Of a stretch of 64,000 nt of DNA, positions 45,385 through 54,799 are shown one piece after another. The translations under genes and the position numbers were made by a program. Numbering within the stretch: the stretch's first letter is position 1; each line of letters starts with the position of its first letter. This stretch comes from Isoetes taiwanensis (taxonomy: Eukaryota > Streptophyta > Lycopodiopsida > Isoetales > Isoetaceae), in contig JAJEKV010000071.1 in the NCBI GenBank assembly GCA_021234155.1, forward strand, positions 4,958,483 to 5,022,482, read 5' to 3'. The notes below the pieces were generated by a model. The model saw only the letters and a list, made by a program, of their open reading frames with translations. It did not search any database and had not been told where the DNA came from.

Positions 45385-46049
45385 TAAGTTGGGTACATGT
45401 AGATGATCATAGAGAAGAAAAGAGCCAGACATTAACTAACTTTGTAATCTTCACTTGGAATGTATTATAAACTTCAGAGCTTCTTCGTTCGAATATGGAA
45501 ATTCATGAGCAATGTTGGAGACTAAACACTGGTAGCAGTCGATATAGAATATCATATTTTCACCTTTCTAACGTAAAGAACTCGCTTGTGAGAGCATGCG
45601 TACATTTGTACTGTTTAAGTTGATCTACTATAATGTATGGTACTTGATCCACGTCGACACTTAATCTTGATTCTAGATTGGAATTCTGTATCATTCATTT
45701 ACAACTTTATGATGTGACAATTATGGCAATATGAAATTGCTTGGTTCTTGTAATGCAATTTGTAAATTGCTTCTTTGTAAATTGAGCGTTTCATTGCCCA
45801 TTCAACCCTGTATCCTCTTCATAAATTGTTTATCAGACAGTTTTGGATCTGGCCTTGTTGGTAGATCTCCATTGTTGTCTTTAAGCTTACTCCTCTGCCA
45901 CAAGCCCCAATGTTTTGTCCATTTTTTCCAGATGGCGTCGCAACATCAAATTTTTATTGATCTAATTAGGATTCCCTCGATTTTCTTGAAGGCTTATTTT
46001 TCTTTTCATCTTCATCATCCACGTCATCATTCTCGTGGCCTTCTAAAAG

Positions 46050-46645
46050 AACTTATTTGGACAAACTCTCAAAAGTTTTCCACTTGCCTGAAAGAGCCTT
46101 GTTAACCTTTAGGACGCTGCTCGACAACCCAATGCCTTCTGTTGCTGCAGAGCATATATCATTTGGTCAGAATATGGGCTGCAATAAAAAAATTAAGTTA
46201 GTTGAGTCCTTCCCAACGCAGGACTCGGACGCAAGGACTAGTGAAAGTTGGCTAAAGAAAATAGTAAGGGGAAGAAAAGGCAGAGGAAGAGGAAGACTAT
46301 TGATGATTCAGATGAGGATATTGAGATAATAGAAAGGTTTGAGGCAGAACAGGCAGAACAAGAACAAATGGAACATGTAGAACATGAGTTGGCAGACAAC
46401 CAACTTTCACCTAGGCCATTACAGTTGGAGATTCAGCTTGGTGGTGAAAATGATTGTGAAGAACCAAGTTCTCAAGTCCGTGTGCGGGGGACCTCTTCCA
46501 AGGCGATCAATTAGATGGCAGTGATGAGATTTGTGGTTGTTCACTTGAAGACACACATATCTGCAGCTATGATGAACATTTGAGGCGGAAGAAATTAAGG
46601 GCACAAAAGTTTCGTGTCCCGATTCCGAAGTCGATGTTCACGTGA
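46050..46645 (+). pseudogene. charged nuclear-type protein fragment, unidentified
   Basis: Three frames in succession give FHLPERALLTFRTLLDNPMP with GCNKKIKLVESFPTQDSDAR, then KGKKRQRKRKTIDDSDEDIE with a glutamate/glutamine-rich helix (RFEAEQAEQEQMEHVEHEL), then DEICGCSLEDTHICSYDEHL with RRKKLRAQKFRVPIPKS. The basic KKRQRKRK run resembles a nuclear localisation signal and the acidic stretch a regulatory linker. I cannot name the family. The frame changes suggest a pseudogene or missed introns. Confidence 0.35.
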
Positions 46646-46719
46646 GAACGAAAATCCATGGCTTTGGATGACCTGCGAGAAAGGAAGCTAATCTTCATTT
46701 AAAGTCTCTTGGACTGTGA

Positions 46720-47780
46720 TTGTAATCTGAAGTATTCTATATTTTTTTTTTTAAGCAAGTGCGGTTATTATGATGAAAGCCTTGACATATTATGTAACTT
46801 ATCAGTTGTGAAGCTAAGAGATATAATTTTTGTAATTTTATTCACCGTAACTTTTGCTGAACTTGTGGACCATATGTGGCATCTTTCTTATGTTATTTCT
46901 TGTTCAATGGTAGGGCTTCTTGTATGCACTTTTGTAAATGAATGGCAAGGGTATTCAAAGTTGTGCAGATCAGAGTTGTGCAGATCATGTATGTTTCCTT
47001 GTTCAATTCACCTTTTCCCTAAACCTGCCATGTAGCATCTAAAGTATGTTCTTATTAAATCTGAAATGTTTTTTAGATGCAAAGTTGTGTGTCCACAATT
47101 CTTCCTTTGGACAGCTTGTTACTTCATTCCACAAATAAGGTAAGTATATATCTAAACCTTATTTTATTTGCAAACTTTCATAAAAACCTGCCATGTCTGA
47201 TCATGAAGAATGATTTTATCAAAGACATGGCTGGTTTAGTAAGGCTGGAAGCGCTGAAAGGTTCAACACCTTTCCTTATGTTCAATTCATGTTCAATTCA
47301 AGTTTATGCATCACACAATTTGGGTACTAACAACCCACTAGTTGCAGTTGCAGATATCACCATTGGGGTTCTTGAAACCCACAACTGCAGTTGTAGCTAT
47401 CACCATTGGGGTTCTACATATGAACAATTGCAGGTGCAGCACATGCACAAGCAACATTTTGTTGTGATCAATTTAGGTACAGCCAGTGCACCATCAGGGT
47501 ACTTTGTTGTGATCAAATTAGGTGCAATAAGTGCACCATAAGGGGTATCGGACTGCACCACTTAAACTGCACCATTAGGTTCAAGGTATCACCATCATGG
47601 TACTTACACCCCTCTGTAATCTAGTTAGATTATGTCACCTTCAAATTTTGATTTCGTATTTTTTCTTGTTACAGGTTGTAGTGGGCCTTGTCGGGCACAA
47701 GTTCACAAAAAAATGGGAGCAATTTGGGATCCAAGCTGCAAATTTACGCCAATCTCTCCTTAACTGCACCATACACAGGC
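46720..47780. other. no gene recognised; short internal repeats
   Basis: At 47,340-47,560 short phrases recur (ATCACCATTGGGGTTCT twice; GTTGTGATCAA(A/T)TTAGGT twice). A 154-codon open frame at 47,077-47,541 lacks any motif. Confidence 0.35.
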
Positions 47781-47857
47781 ACCTCTCCTTAGCTTACTAA
47801 TGCTGAAGATAGAGATGTGTTTCATGAGCACATGCTGGAACTCAATTGCATTGCACC

Positions 47858-48054
47858 GAGAGTACTAAAATTCAAATATGGGATGCCACTCTGTCTAAGC
47901 AGGTTGGGCTATTGGTTTTATGCAATACTATTGATCTTATGGTCACTTTAATTCAGCCCTTTAATTTCCAGGTTAGGAAAGCATGTGGCCATTCTTCAAG
48001 CGTTGGAAACCTAGCCTGGAATGGCTATCTTCCACATTTCCTTTCTGTCAGATG
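47858..48054 (+). pseudogene. CDC20/FZR-type WD40 fragment
   Basis: STKIQIWDATLSKQ ends at a GT donor (47,903). After an intron ending TTTCCAG, VRKACGHSSSVGNLAWNGYL follows. This matches the repeat pattern V-Q-I-W-D-A...GH-x-x-R-V-G-x-L-A-W-N of CDC20/Fizzy-related activators of the anaphase-promoting complex. Only one blade-and-a-half is present and the usual arginine before VG is serine, so it is a decayed piece. In the second copy (53,983-54,170) a stop replaces part of the first exon. Confidence 0.6.
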
Positions 48055-48328
48055 AATTTTGATATTGTACTGAGGGCAAGGCAGTCATTTTTTGCAGGTC
48101 TTCTGATTCCAATTTTTTTTGTATGAGAATGATTAATCGGCTGATAATGTTGTGTGCGGTACCATTTACGGAACTTTTGCCCTGGGCTGCAATGATGATG
48201 TTCTTCCAGCATCATCAAGAATAGGTTGTTAGGTGCACATGGGAGCTAGCATATGAGCAGATGCTTTCCTTGTACTGAACGTCGTGTATATTTTATCTTC
48301 TCCATTACTGCTGCATAAACGATCGTGG

Positions 48329-48492
48329 TATTTAACAACCACTGTCATGTTTGAACCAAAAAAAATACACGAGGTTTTTGTGGACTTAACGAATTTTTTA
48401 GTGAGTGTCATGTTAAAGCCAGATTGAGAGAAAAAATACACGGAGTTTTTTTTATTCCATGCTGGTTCAAACATGACGGTGGTTGTTAAATA
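48329..48492. mobile_element. 164-bp MITE inside duplicated block
   Basis: Terminal inverted repeats TATTTAACAACCACTGTCAT and the mirrored ATGACGGTGGTTGTTAAATA extend for about 29 bases with one mismatch. The second copy of the duplicated block (54,440 region) lacks it, so it inserted after the duplication or was lost from copy 2. A target duplication could not be defined because the flanks differ. Confidence 0.85.
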
Positions 48493-49223
48493 AGACGCTC
48501 AATATTTTATGGTATATATTAGACGGTCATTCATCTCAACCAGCAGTAGGTCCCATTGGGATTCCTATCATTTCCTTACTTTCCTTTGGCACATGAGGGA
48601 CGATGTCCTGTCCCACAAGAGAGGCATCTTTTGGGAAGAACAAACACTTCTAGTGCTCCAGATACAGGACACAGCTGCTACTGTTAATGTTGTGAATGTT
48701 CCCGAGCTGGTACATTAGCTGCCTTCCTTGTTGTCTAAAGAACATCTGCAAAGATAAGATGCCCACCCTACAACTAAGGCTGCTCATTCTTATGTATAAT
48801 TCTATGTTTGAAGCCCGAATTCTATGTTTGCAGAATTATTGGTTTTCTTTCTAGAATGTTGGCATAGAATGTCTGGCAAATAATGAATTACTTGAGTACA
48901 TGGAAAAGGTCAGGGATCATATTTTGTTCCTCTGTATATTGGCAAGCAGTCATTACAGTTGTTTAAAATCTTTTGGGTGATGCAGGTGGTCTGGTACACA
49001 TTGCATTCTGTGCATTGTTCAGGGACTGTTACTGTGAACCAAAGAAGTTTGATTTAAAGGCAAAGATTCAAGATAAAGGGAAGTATAGTATCCGTCAAAT
49101 CCAACACAAAAACCATGGAACTTTTTCGGTTCTCCATTCACTTTGTGTCCTTAATCCAACACAAAAACCAAACTTTAGCCTTCAGACCTTATCACCAAAA
49201 TAGTTCTCTGTGCATATGTCTGA

Positions 49224-51293
49224 CTATCCGCTGAGATGCATAAGGGGAACATCGCATCTATCGAAATTACTACTTATTCCACTACTCTGCCATATAGATC
49301 CTCTAGATTGAGAAAGCACAACAGAATTCAGTTGGCGATCACCAAAAAACATTGTTGGTTTTGAATTGGGGAGATCTGGAAGAACAGCTTCAGAATTGAG
49401 TATCTGACAGCATTTTCTCATGCTAGGTCTCATATCTGCATCAGGGTGACTGCAAAGCAATCCTAAACATAAAACAATCCGCATTTCATCTTGATCATAC
49501 TCTGAGTTAAGCCTAACATCAGCAAGTCCAAGTAAATTACCCCTCAAATGAGCTTGCCAAACCCAGTCCCACAGAAAATCATACTCTTGGGCCTCATATG
49601 AAAAATTAAGAACAGATTTTCCACAAGCTATCTCTAGAAGAAGAATGCCAAAACTGTATATATCTGATTTCTCGTTTGCCCTGCCCATGTATGCCAATTC
49701 TGGTGCAATGTAACCCCAGGTGCCTGCCTGTGTCATGGTCTGTTGTGTTTTATTGTTCTCCATGAGTTTTGAGAGTCCAAAATCACCTAAGCGTGCTCCG
49801 AATTTACTATCTAGAAGGACATTTGCAGCTTTGATGTCCCTATGCACGATCCTTTGTTCCCAACCAGCATGCAAGAACAACAATCCCTCTGCAATGCCCT
49901 TTACAATCTCATATCTTTGACTCCATGACAACATTTTTTCTGATGAAAATAAATGTTGATCCAAACTCCCATTTGGCATGAAGTTATAAACCAGAATCAG
50001 CTTTTCCTGTTCATAGCACCAGCCTTTAAGGGCCACTAAATTTTTGTGCTTTAGACGACCTATTACAGAGAGCTCTGCTAGGAATTGGTTTAGTCCTTCT
50101 GCAGCCATGACCTTAACAGCCACCATGGATCCATCGCTTGGCAATATTCCTTTGTAAACGGTTCCATATCCTCCCTTTCCGAGCATCTCATTCTTGCTAA
50201 ACCGTTTGGTGGCGATACTCAGATCTGCAAAGCTATATCTTGGAAGAGGAATTTCCAATTCAGAGATTTGGGGCAAAGTCTCATGTCGCTTTTTTCTGGT
50301 TTTGGCCCTCTTGATGCAGATCAAACAGGTAATTAAGACACTGGTGAAGATGATAACAACAAATATGATGATGAGAATGACTGACAGGGTAACTTTTTTG
50401 GATGGAGATAGAGTATTATTTCTAGAATATGGAGATAAAGTATTATTTCTAGAATATGGAGATCTTAGAGTATTATTCTTAGATGAAGAGGAATATGGAG
50501 GTGGAGCAGACAGAGGATTTTCAAGGTGGGTAATATTGAAGCTCCAAGAGTAAATTATATGAAGTTCTGATGCAGTACCGGTTGAGGCAGACAACCCAAC
50601 GTGCAAGTAATCATCGTTACTAAAAACTGTTTGCAGATCTACATTCTGAGCAGTGACAATAGCTTCAGAAGGACGCAAATCACTCTCGTTGGTAATTCTT
50701 AATTCCAGAACTTGAGACTGTGCATCAAAGTCGATCCATGCTCGCTGAGTCCCACTCAAAAGGTTGGGGTAGCAGGCATACCTGAAAGAATTCATGTCAT
50801 CCAAATCGATGCCAACGTGAGAACAACTTCTGCTACATGCTGCTGGGCCCGAGGATGGACGTCCACACTCGATGTTAGAGTCTGTGTGGCTAGCATGATC
50901 GTCGTTAATGTAAGTGTCAAACTCCACTGCAATAAATCGGTTAGAGGAATTGCCCTCTATACCCAGCAGCGCCCCATATGGGGTTGATCTTGGATCAGCC
51001 TGGATGAAGAAAGCCATGCCATCCCCAGGACACTGAGAAGCCGATGCATCAATCTGGAAGGAGAAAAACGTAGAGAAGGATGCAACAGCAGTTGCGTTCT
51101 TGAATCTAAAAGACTCTGCGTAGTAAACCTTACCGTTATTCCTTGTACCGTTCTGATTTTTCACGCTATTGTTGGTAAGATCGGAATCAATGTGGATGCA
51201 GGCGTTGTCGTCGTTGGTGAAAGGATTCAAACTAAAATTTGCACAGGCCATGGTGAAGAAGAGGAGGAGAGAGATGATCCGGGAGAACGCCAT
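49224..51293 (-). CDS. L-type lectin receptor-like kinase
   Basis: A single-exon, 689-residue plasma-membrane receptor kinase. Residues 1-18 form a hydrophobic signal peptide. Residues 19-255 form a legume-lectin domain, with GDGMAFFIQAD (90-100), the metal-site strand VEFDTYIN (123-130) and HVGID (159-163). A Cys-containing insertion (about 140-158) sits before HVGID. A serine/asparagine-rich stalk (262-300) has three NNT glycosylation sites in a tandem repeat. A transmembrane helix spans about 301-327, followed by a basic stop-transfer. The kinase domain (about 365-635) keeps the glycine loop GKGGYGTVY (372-380), Lys394, Glu407, HRDIKAAN (484-491), DFG (504-506) and APE (530-532), so it should be an active RD kinase. 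Length and order match plant LecRKs, which sense extracellular ligands in stress and defence. No introns or lesions are seen; the ligand is unknown. Confidence 0.95.
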   Translation of the reverse strand: MAFSRIISLLLFFTMACANFSLNPFTNDDNACIHIDSDLTNNSVKNQNGTRNNGKVYYAESFRFKNATAVASFSTFFSFQIDASASQCPGDGMAFFIQADPRSTPYGALLGIEGNSSNRFIAVEFDTYINDDHASHTDSNIECGRPSSGPAACSRSCSHVGIDLDDMNSFRYACYPNLLSGTQRAWIDFDAQSQVLELRITNESDLRPSEAIVTAQNVDLQTVFSNDDYLHVGLSASTGTASELHIIYSWSFNITHLENPLSAPPPYSSSSKNNTLRSPYSRNNTLSPYSRNNTLSPSKKVTLSVILIIIFVVIIFTSVLITCLICIKRAKTRKKRHETLPQISELEIPLPRYSFADLSIATKRFSKNEMLGKGGYGTVYKGILPSDGSMVAVKVMAAEGLNQFLAELSVIGRLKHKNLVALKGWCYEQEKLILVYNFMPNGSLDQHLFSSEKMLSWSQRYEIVKGIAEGLLFLHAGWEQRIVHRDIKAANVLLDSKFGARLGDFGLSKLMENNKTQQTMTQAGTWGYIAPELAYMGRANEKSDIYSFGILLLEIACGKSVLNFSYEAQEYDFLWDWVWQAHLRGNLLGLADVRLNSEYDQDEMRIVLCLGLLCSHPDADMRPSMRKCCQILNSEAVLPDLPNSKPTMFFGDRQLNSVVLSQSRGSIWQSSGISSNFDRCDVPLMHLSG
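50404..50484. repeat. three 27-bp tandem units within the receptor gene
   Basis: GGAGATA(G/A)AGTATTATTTCT units, two near identical and one diverged, encode the repeated SRNNTLSPY peptide of the stalk. Each adds one N-glycosylation site without breaking the frame. Confidence 0.9.
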
Positions 51294-51640
51294 TGCCGAG
51301 TGAATTGCTTGCTAACCAGTGCCGTCGTTTAAGCATGAGCCCGTATCTCAGGCGGGTTTCGCACGAAGGAATCTGGAGGAATCTGGAGCCTGAGCCTGAA
51401 CCTGAGACCTGAGACCTGAATGCTCGGTCTGGAGGAAGGTTTCCGCGTTCCCATCGATCAGCAGACCTGAAGCAGACCTAAAGGTGTTTTTTTCAAATAA
51501 TAAGGATCATTCGGAAACAGGGGAGATGATTCCAGGGGGTCCCGCGACCGGCGGCAGCCGGGAGCGAGTCCTGGAATCAGCGACCCTGTTTCGTCCCCCC
51601 ACAATATGACAACCGGGGAGGATGCAAAATTTGATCCATT
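51294..51640 (-). promoter_or_regulatory. upstream region of the receptor kinase, no clear promoter elements
   Basis: The first 350 bases upstream of the start codon are GC-richer than the surroundings and include a short CCTGAG(A)CCTGA-type tandem stretch at 51,384-51,420. I do not see a convincing TATA box at a usual distance. Confidence 0.3.
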
Positions 51641-51840
51641 TACCTGTTCTTCACCTGTTGAGCGGAATCAAGCCCGCCGCTTTCCATTCCGGAGGCTGAA
51701 TGGGCTCCCCAGTTGCCATGTTGTATCTTGGCTGAAACGTTTGCATCTTGTTCCACCGATGTAACAATTCTAGGCTTGCTTCTCTTATTATAACCCACCT
51801 AAAACATTATGTATAGCTCCCATAATAGCTATCGTCTCAA

Positions 51841-51966
51841 CAAGGAATCCTTGACTAGAGAAAACCTCCAGGTTCGATAATGGCCATGGAATAATGGCCA
51901 TGGAAAGCCCCATCAAGGAATCCTTGACTAGAGAAAACCTCTAGGAATGCCCATGGAAAGCCCCAT
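51841..51966. repeat. 73-bp tandem repeat
   Basis: CAAGGAATCCTTGACTAGAG with AAAACCTC at 51,841 recurs at 51,914, each followed by ATGGAAAGCCCCAT-type sequence. Confidence 0.85.
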
Positions 51967-52428
51967 TATATGGGGCTCGCCACACAAACCGACAAAAAAG
52001 GGGATGCAATGTTGTGCCTTCATGTCCTCCTTATCACTTAATTCTTAAATCACAGGTCTTGAATTCTTAAATCATAGGTCTTGCATGATCTCATGTTCGT
52101 AGCCATCCGCTCAAGAGATGCCTTACAATGTGGAATTTGGGGTAGATGAAGATTATCACGATGATATCTTTGAGATAATCTTTTAGAATCTACTAGTTAA
52201 AAACTGCCCATGTAGTCTCGTTTCGTCCCTCCATGTCCATCATTTTACTTAGCTTTCAACCTTCATTTGTTGGTGTCTTCCTTTCTTCCTTTGTTTTTTC
52301 CACCAATCTAAAAACTATAACAATATAAAATGCAAAGACATGACTCTAACCCCAAAGGACAAACTAATCTAACTGAGCACAACCATCTGTCTATGCATAA
52401 GAATGAATCTGAAGGTAAATATTCTAAA

Positions 52429-53870
52429 TTAGTACTTTCTTCTCTTGATCAAGAGAAGAGCAATTATAAGCCATAACAATCTTTTTCTGTGTCCATTGAA
52501 GAAGAGTCTCATCTGTAGTGTCCATGCTCTTAGAGATATACAATCTCCTCCTCTTCCAAATCGACCATAGAAGCCAACCACATGCACAATGAAAAGCTCG
52601 TTTTTGTAGTTTGGGCCATCATCAAGGTAAATAGCGAGCAGAATTTCGTGGCTAGATCGAGAGGTGCCAAATAGGGTGAACAGCCAAGACCATGCCTGCC
52701 GAAGCCTCTCACAAGGAGAAACAATGCTCACTCTCAAATCCTTTGCTTACACAAAAGACGAAGTTCTTAAATTCTTTACAGAGCAGCCTATGTTGACTTT
52801 GAGACATCTATGGATTATTTGCGATCATAGAACTGCCACTTTGGAATGAAGAAGCTTATCCCACACCCATACCCAAACACTTTTACACTGTGGCTGAGGA
52901 AGATGCCATTTATTAAATGAAGGTGGTTTTGGAATGCAGAAGCAATTTATAAACAGAAGATACAAAATGCCCTGGCTTGATGCCCTGATGGCACCCCCAT
53001 CCATCAATTTCAATTTGTGGACCTGAATCCGTGGCAACAATGCAGCAATACTAGTCCAAATTGCTCTATTCCACCATTACAACATGAATTTTGTTCTCAA
53101 TGCTGCCCATGATAGGAGATGACCTGACTTATACTAGGCTACAATGCTTATACAAGTTGCTACCCATTGGCTCTATTTCTTTGGATGAACAATAACACTC
53201 AGAGGTACATTCTTTGTAGTGTCTTGCAAAGGAATCCACCAGCACAAAATATACAACTGAAGACACACCTTAAGATTGATATAAAAAGAGACCTGACAGA
53301 TAGGAGAAAGCATTAAAATACGGATGCATAGATAAAAAAAAGCCCACGGAAGGAGGGGCTTAATGGTAGCTTTATAAAATGGAAGACAATGGTGAATTGA
53401 CTGCCTCAACAACTCAAACTAGGAGAACTTCCTTACCAATGAGAATCTTCCAAATAAACTTTGATATCATGACCTTACTTTAGAGGTAAAAATCCAATAT
53501 ACCAAGACCACAAGCTGCCTTAGGTCTGATGCACTTTGCCCAAGCTACATTGACTACAACTCTCTCCTCATTCTACGATACGCACAATCTCCTCCGTCTT
53601 ACACTGAGAAGCTAGAAGAGTAGATGCCTTGTAAATATGAGTTTTACTAAGAACACATTTAGCTACAGTGATTCTACCAGGCATGGATAGTTTAGCAATA
53701 TTTCGCCAAAATAAATGCTTCTGCAAACCTCTAATAATTTCATACCACGAATCTGAAGTGGAGATGTAGATTCCAATAGGGATACCAAGTAACTTCGTGG
53801 TCTTACACTGCAGTAGAAGCTTCCATGGATAGTTTAAAATATAAAGACAACTGTCCAACGTCCTCATGCT
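52429..53870 (-). pseudogene. LINE-type retrotransposon, reverse-transcriptase C-terminus
   Basis: The minus strand encodes KLLGIPIGIYIS and then LFWRNIAKLSMPGRITVAKC followed by VLSKTHIYKASTLL, which is the conserved segment after the reverse-transcriptase core of plant non-LTR elements (LGxPI, then LSxAGRxxLxKxVLxxxPxY). Further on (52,429-52,737) a diverged RLRQAWSWLFTLFGTSRSSH segment resembles the C-terminal zinc-finger region of the same elements. Many stops intervene. The 5' endonuclease part is absent, as usual for truncated LINE copies. Confidence 0.75.
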
Positions 53871-53910
53871 GTCTATTTATGGGATGCTCAGACTAGTGGA
53901 AATTAGTAGA

Positions 53911-54634
53911 CTTACTAATGCTGAAGATAGAGATGTGTTTCATGAGCACATGCTGGAACTCAATTGCATTGCACCTAGAGACTACTAAAATTTAAAAATG
54001 GGATGCCACTCTGTCTAAGCAGGTTGGGCTATTGGTTTTATGCAATACTATTGATCTTATGGTCACTTTAATTCTGCCCTTTAATTTCCAGGTTAGGAAA
54101 GCATGTGGCCATTCTTCAAGCGTTGGAAGCCTAGCCTGGAATGGCTATCTTCAACATTTCCTTTCTGTCAGATGAATTTTGATATTGTACTGAGGGCAAG
54201 GCAGTCATTTTTTACAGGTCTTCTGATTCCAATTTTTCCTGTATGAGAATGATTAACCGGCTGATAATGTTGTGTGTGGTACCATTTACGGAACTTTTGC
54301 CCTGGGCTGCCAATGATGATGTTCTTCCAGCATCATCAAGAATAGGTTGTTAGGTGCACCTGGGAGCTAGCATATGAGCAGATGCTTTCCTTGTACTGAA
54401 CGCCTTGTATATTTTATCTTCTCCATTACTGCTGCATAAAAGCAATTTCTATTTTATGGTATATATTAGACGGTCATTCATCTTAACCAGCAGTAGGTCC
54501 CATTGGGATTCCTATCATTTCCTTACTTTCCTTTGGCACATGAGGCACAATGTCCTGTCCCACAAGAGAGGCATCTTTTGGGAAGCACAAACCCTTCTAG
54601 TGCTCCAGATACAGGACACAGCTGCTACTGTTAG
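53911..54634. repeat. duplicated block, copy 2 (right of the receptor kinase)
   Basis: Direct copy of 47,793-48,686, without the MITE and with a small number of substitutions. It follows immediately after the LINE remnant. Confidence 0.92.
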
Positions 54635-54677
54635 GATTGCTGACTTTGAACTATGATTTAAGCCCCTTCACCCTCCG

Positions 54678-54782
54678 CCCATGGAGGGCAACCCTTTGCG
54701 CGCACAGACAATTGCAGCAGCCTTTGGAGATTGGGTGTTTGAACGGGGAAGAGCAAAAGATCATGCAGCTCGACGTGCATAA
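54678..54782 (+). pseudogene. short coding remnant, possibly pectin-acetylesterase-like
   Basis: A 34-codon frame reads MEGNPLRAQTIAAAFGDWVF and then ERGRAKDHAARRA. The AxAxGDWxF pattern recalls the C-terminal part of plant pectin acetylesterases, but the following cysteine motif is missing. This is a weak resemblance. Confidence 0.25.
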
Positions 54783-54799
54783 CACATTATGAAGATCAA

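Larger units (their letters stand above)
47793..48686. repeat. duplicated block, copy 1 (left of the receptor kinase)
   Basis: The segment starting CTTACTAATGCTGAAGATAG is almost identical to 53,911-54,634 in the same orientation. Copy 1 is longer because it contains a 164-bp MITE (48,329-48,492). It holds a WD40 gene remnant at its start. Confidence 0.92.

Noticed and set aside
49720-50987. Plus-strand open frames within the receptor kinase gene
   Set aside because: They are antisense shadows of the 689-residue minus-strand frame, which has full domain structure.
47793-54634. LTR pair flanking the receptor kinase
   Set aside because: The blocks contain a WD40 remnant with an intron and lack LTR termini, so segmental duplication is the better reading.
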